Positions 7,957 to 9,526 of a DNA stretch of 9,526 nt are shown here, piece after piece. How positions within the stretch are numbered: the first letter of the stretch is position 1; every line of letters begins with the position of its first letter. Under the pieces are notes generated by a model. It was not told where the DNA came from. It was given only the letters and a program-made list of their open reading frames with translations, and did no database searches. Source of the stretch: an uncultured Oscillospiraceae bacterium (lineage in GTDB: Bacteria > Bacillota_A > Clostridia > Oscillospirales > Oscillospiraceae); the NCBI GenBank assembly GCA_934667865.1, contig CAKUMR010000027.1, positions 1-9,526 on the forward strand. Reading direction: 5' to 3'. Made by a program: the position numbers and the translations under genes.

Positions 7957-7963
7957 ACCTCCT
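7957..7963 (-). promoter_or_regulatory. Consensus ribosome binding site of the aldolase gene
   Basis: AGGAGGT on the minus strand, 8 bases before the ATG at 7948 and immediately after the stop of the dehydrogenase gene (7965-7967). It is the strongest such site in the leftward operon, which may give the aldolase higher translation than its neighbours. Confidence 0.8.
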
Positions 7964-7964
7964 G

Positions 7965-9014
7965 TTATTCGCAGACACGGATGACGGACTTGATAATGTG
8001 CTGACGCTGGCTGAGCGACTCGTCAAAGGCCCGCTGTGTTTCTGCAAAGTCATAGATATTGGTGATCATGGATTTCACGTCAAAGCGGCCGGATGCGATC
8101 GCGTCAAGTGTCATAGGGAAGTTGTTGCAGTAACGGAATACGGTTTGAATTGTAACCTCGCGGTTGATGCTCAGGAAATTGATCGGCGTATCGCCCGGAA
8201 TCGTCCCGACGATCATGATCTTACCCCCGCGGCTGACCATTTTGGTCGTCATCATTGCGGTCGGCTTTGCTCCGGCGGTTTCGAATACGATATCCGCGCC
8301 GCCTTCAAAGAGCTCCTGTACGAGCTTGACCGCATCTTCTTCGGCGGAGTTGCAGGTGCGCATCGCACCGAACTGTTTGGCCATATCCAAACGGCGCGGT
8401 ACGAGATCGACAACGATAATTTCGGATGCGCCCATAATGCGGCAGGCCTGAAGCGTCATAAGGCCAATGCAGCCGGCGCCGAGTATGACAATGCGCTTTC
8501 CCGGCTTCACTCCGGCCAACTCCGCCGCATGGATTCCGACCGCCGCCGGTTCGACCAGCGCACCTTCCAATGTGCTGACATTCTCCGGGAGCAGATAGGT
8601 GCTGCTTGCGGGGAATGCAAGATACTTGCGCAGTGCGCCGTAATAAGTGGGCTGTACGTCGATAAAATCAACATCCGGGCAAAGGTTGTAATGCCCTCCA
8701 AGGCAGTATCTGCACTTACCGCAGGGCACGCCCGGTTCGATCACCACGCGGTCTCCGATATGAAACTTCTTGACCACGCTGCCAAGACCGACAACAGTTC
8801 CTGCACATTCGTGTCCAAAGACCAGCTTTGTATTCGGATCTGTCGGCGGCTGGGTCGGGCCGTGCTGGAACATATGGATATTGGAACCACAAATTCCAAC
8901 ATATTCCACCCGAATCAACACGTCATCCGGCCGAACGGTGGGCATGGGCATCTCCTGCAGCTCAATATGGTAGAATTCCGGAACAACAGCCGCAATATTT
9001 CTTTCTGCGTTCAT
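7965..9014 (-). CDS. Zinc-dependent medium-chain alcohol/polyol dehydrogenase (sorbitol/threonine dehydrogenase-like)
   Basis: Cytoplasmic NAD(P)-dependent oxidoreductase of 349 residues, normal for zinc medium-chain dehydrogenases. It would oxidise a secondary alcohol of a polyol, sugar acid or amino alcohol to a ketone, or run in reverse. Catalytic-zinc ligands are C42 in GICGSN, H68 and E69 in GHECAGTV, and E155 in LVEPAAVG. The structural-zinc site is the cluster C98, C101, C104 and C112. The Rossmann motif GAGCIG is at 179-184, with an acidic residue, D203, ending the second strand, which points to NAD(H). N45 replaces the aspartate usual in CGSDxH. The start is supported by AGAAAGGA 6 bases upstream. 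It follows livF after 57 bases that contain a hairpin, and precedes the aldolase gene by 16 bases. Producing a ketose for the aldolase would be a logical role, but the substrate is unknown. Confidence 0.92.
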   Translation of the reverse strand: MNAERNIAAVVPEFYHIELQEMPMPTVRPDDVLIRVEYVGICGSNIHMFQHGPTQPPTDPNTKLVFGHECAGTVVGLGSVVKKFHIGDRVVIEPGVPCGKCRYCLGGHYNLCPDVDFIDVQPTYYGALRKYLAFPASSTYLLPENVSTLEGALVEPAAVGIHAAELAGVKPGKRIVILGAGCIGLMTLQACRIMGASEIIVVDLVPRRLDMAKQFGAMRTCNSAEEDAVKLVQELFEGGADIVFETAGAKPTAMMTTKMVSRGGKIMIVGTIPGDTPINFLSINREVTIQTVFRYCNNFPMTLDAIASGRFDVKSMITNIYDFAETQRAFDESLSQRQHIIKSVIRVCE

Positions 9015-9037
9015 TGATTTTCCTTTCTGGACACACA

Positions 9038-9064
9038 GTGGCGACCGATAGACTCGGCCGCCAC
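9038..9064. repeat. Intercistronic hairpin between livF and the dehydrogenase gene
   Basis: Arms of 11 bases (9038-9048 and 9054-9064), one of the pairs being a G-U wobble in the minus-strand RNA, close a 5-base loop. In the operon direction (minus strand) there is no U-tract after it, so it is not a normal terminator for the operon; it could stabilise or mark processing of the upstream mRNA. On the plus strand the right arm is followed by CGCTTTTTT, giving an antisense terminator-like shape. It accounts for most of the 57-base gap. Confidence 0.6.
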
Positions 9065-9071
9065 CGCTTTT

Positions 9072-9526
9072 TTACATACCGAGATACGCTTTCTGGATCA
9101 TGTCGGAATTTTTGATTTCCTCGCAGGTGCCGCTCATAACGATACGTCCGGACTGCACAACGATTGCATCATCGCCAATGTCCAGTACGCGGCCGACATT
9201 CTGCTCACTGATGAGGATAGTCATGTTTTCCTTTTTGAGCTGTGCAATGATCTCAAAGAGCTTGTCCACGATGACCGGTGCGATGCCCAGCGAAGGCTCG
9301 TCCAGCATCAATACCTTAGGGCAGGACATCAGACCGCGGGCGATGGCAAGCATCTGCTGCTCACCGCCGGAAAGCGTACCTGCCTTCTGTTCGCGGCGCT
9401 CGTAGAGCTTCGGGAACATTTCAAAAACGCGCTCCAGATTTTCTGCACGCTTTTTGCGGTTCTGCGGCAGGTAAGAGCCGACCAGAAGATTGTCCATAAC
9501 GGACAATTTGTTGAACAGACGGCGGC
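9072..9526 (-). CDS. livF: LivF-type ABC transporter ATP-binding protein (partial, N-terminus beyond window)
   Basis: Cytoplasmic ATPase of a branched-chain amino acid (HAAT/Liv) type ABC importer. The frame stays open to the right edge, so 150 residues of a roughly 235-residue protein are visible and the Walker A region is outside; the TTG at 9506 is not its true start. RRLFNKLSVMDNLLVG at the visible N-terminus matches the LivF segment after the Q-loop. The ABC signature LSGGEQQMLAIARGL is at visible residues 51-65, Walker B is KVLMLDEPSLGIAP, and the H-loop region reads ILISEQNV. The D-loop and closing segment GRIVMSGTCEEI also fit LivF. Liv-type systems usually import Leu, Ile and Val, but relatives transport amides, urea, aromatic compounds and other small molecules. 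Given the downstream catabolic genes, a non-standard cargo is plausible. The other Liv genes would be expected just right of the window. Confidence 0.92.
   Translation of the reverse strand, partial: RRLFNKLSVMDNLLVGSYLPQNRKKRAENLERVFEMFPKLYERREQKAGTLSGGEQQMLAIARGLMSCPKVLMLDEPSLGIAPVIVDKLFEIIAQLKKENMTILISEQNVGRVLDIGDDAIVVQSGRIVMSGTCEEIKNSDMIQKAYLGM

Noticed and set aside
9504..9506. TTG at 9506 as the true start of the ABC ATPase
   Set aside because: The frame stays open to the window edge and the residues before it match the LivF family, so the gene simply continues outside the window.

Overview
The window looks like chromosomal DNA from a moderately GC-rich member of the Bacillota, most likely an Oscillospiraceae/Ruminococcaceae-type gut clostridium. 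Three things suggest this: a glutamyl-tRNA synthetase with the N-terminal extension I associate with that group, purine-rich AGGAGG-type ribosome binding sites, and short operons with ATGA overlaps. This is recognition from memory; no search was run.

Layout: gltX (glutamyl-tRNA synthetase) runs leftward off the left edge from a start at 1120. A 158-base divergent intergenic region holds two back-to-back sigma-A-type promoters. A rightward four-gene operon follows: HAD-IIA phosphatase (TTG start at 1279), a 12-TM MFS/SLC45-like transporter, a membrane-anchored glycerophosphodiester phosphodiesterase, and a GNAT acetyltransferase. Junctions are ATGA overlaps or 4 bases. The operon ends at a strong bidirectional terminator (4940-4970), which also ends the leftward operon that fills the right half.

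The leftward operon, in transcription order, is: the C-terminal part of a LivF-type ABC ATPase (cut by the right edge), a zinc-dependent medium-chain alcohol/polyol dehydrogenase, a class II fructose-bisphosphate-type aldolase, a 3-hydroxyisobutyrate-dehydrogenase-family reductase, and an imidazolonepropionase-like amidohydrolase. The four enzyme genes are 16 or 14 bases apart or abut. All keep their main catalytic motifs.

How the genes could work together (inference): the right operon looks like a complete catabolic cassette. A Liv-type ABC importer would bring in a substrate, the amidohydrolase would open an amide or ring bond, the zinc dehydrogenase would oxidise a hydroxyl, the aldolase would split the carbon chain, and the reductase would reduce the resulting short semialdehyde acid. 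I cannot match this gene set to a named pathway, so it is the best candidate here for an undescribed system. The left operon could salvage glycerophosphodiesters: the phosphodiesterase releases glycerol-3-phosphate and the HAD enzyme could dephosphorylate it, but the phosphatase's substrate is not shown by the sequence. No tRNA, rRNA, CRISPR array, insertion sequence or phage gene was seen.
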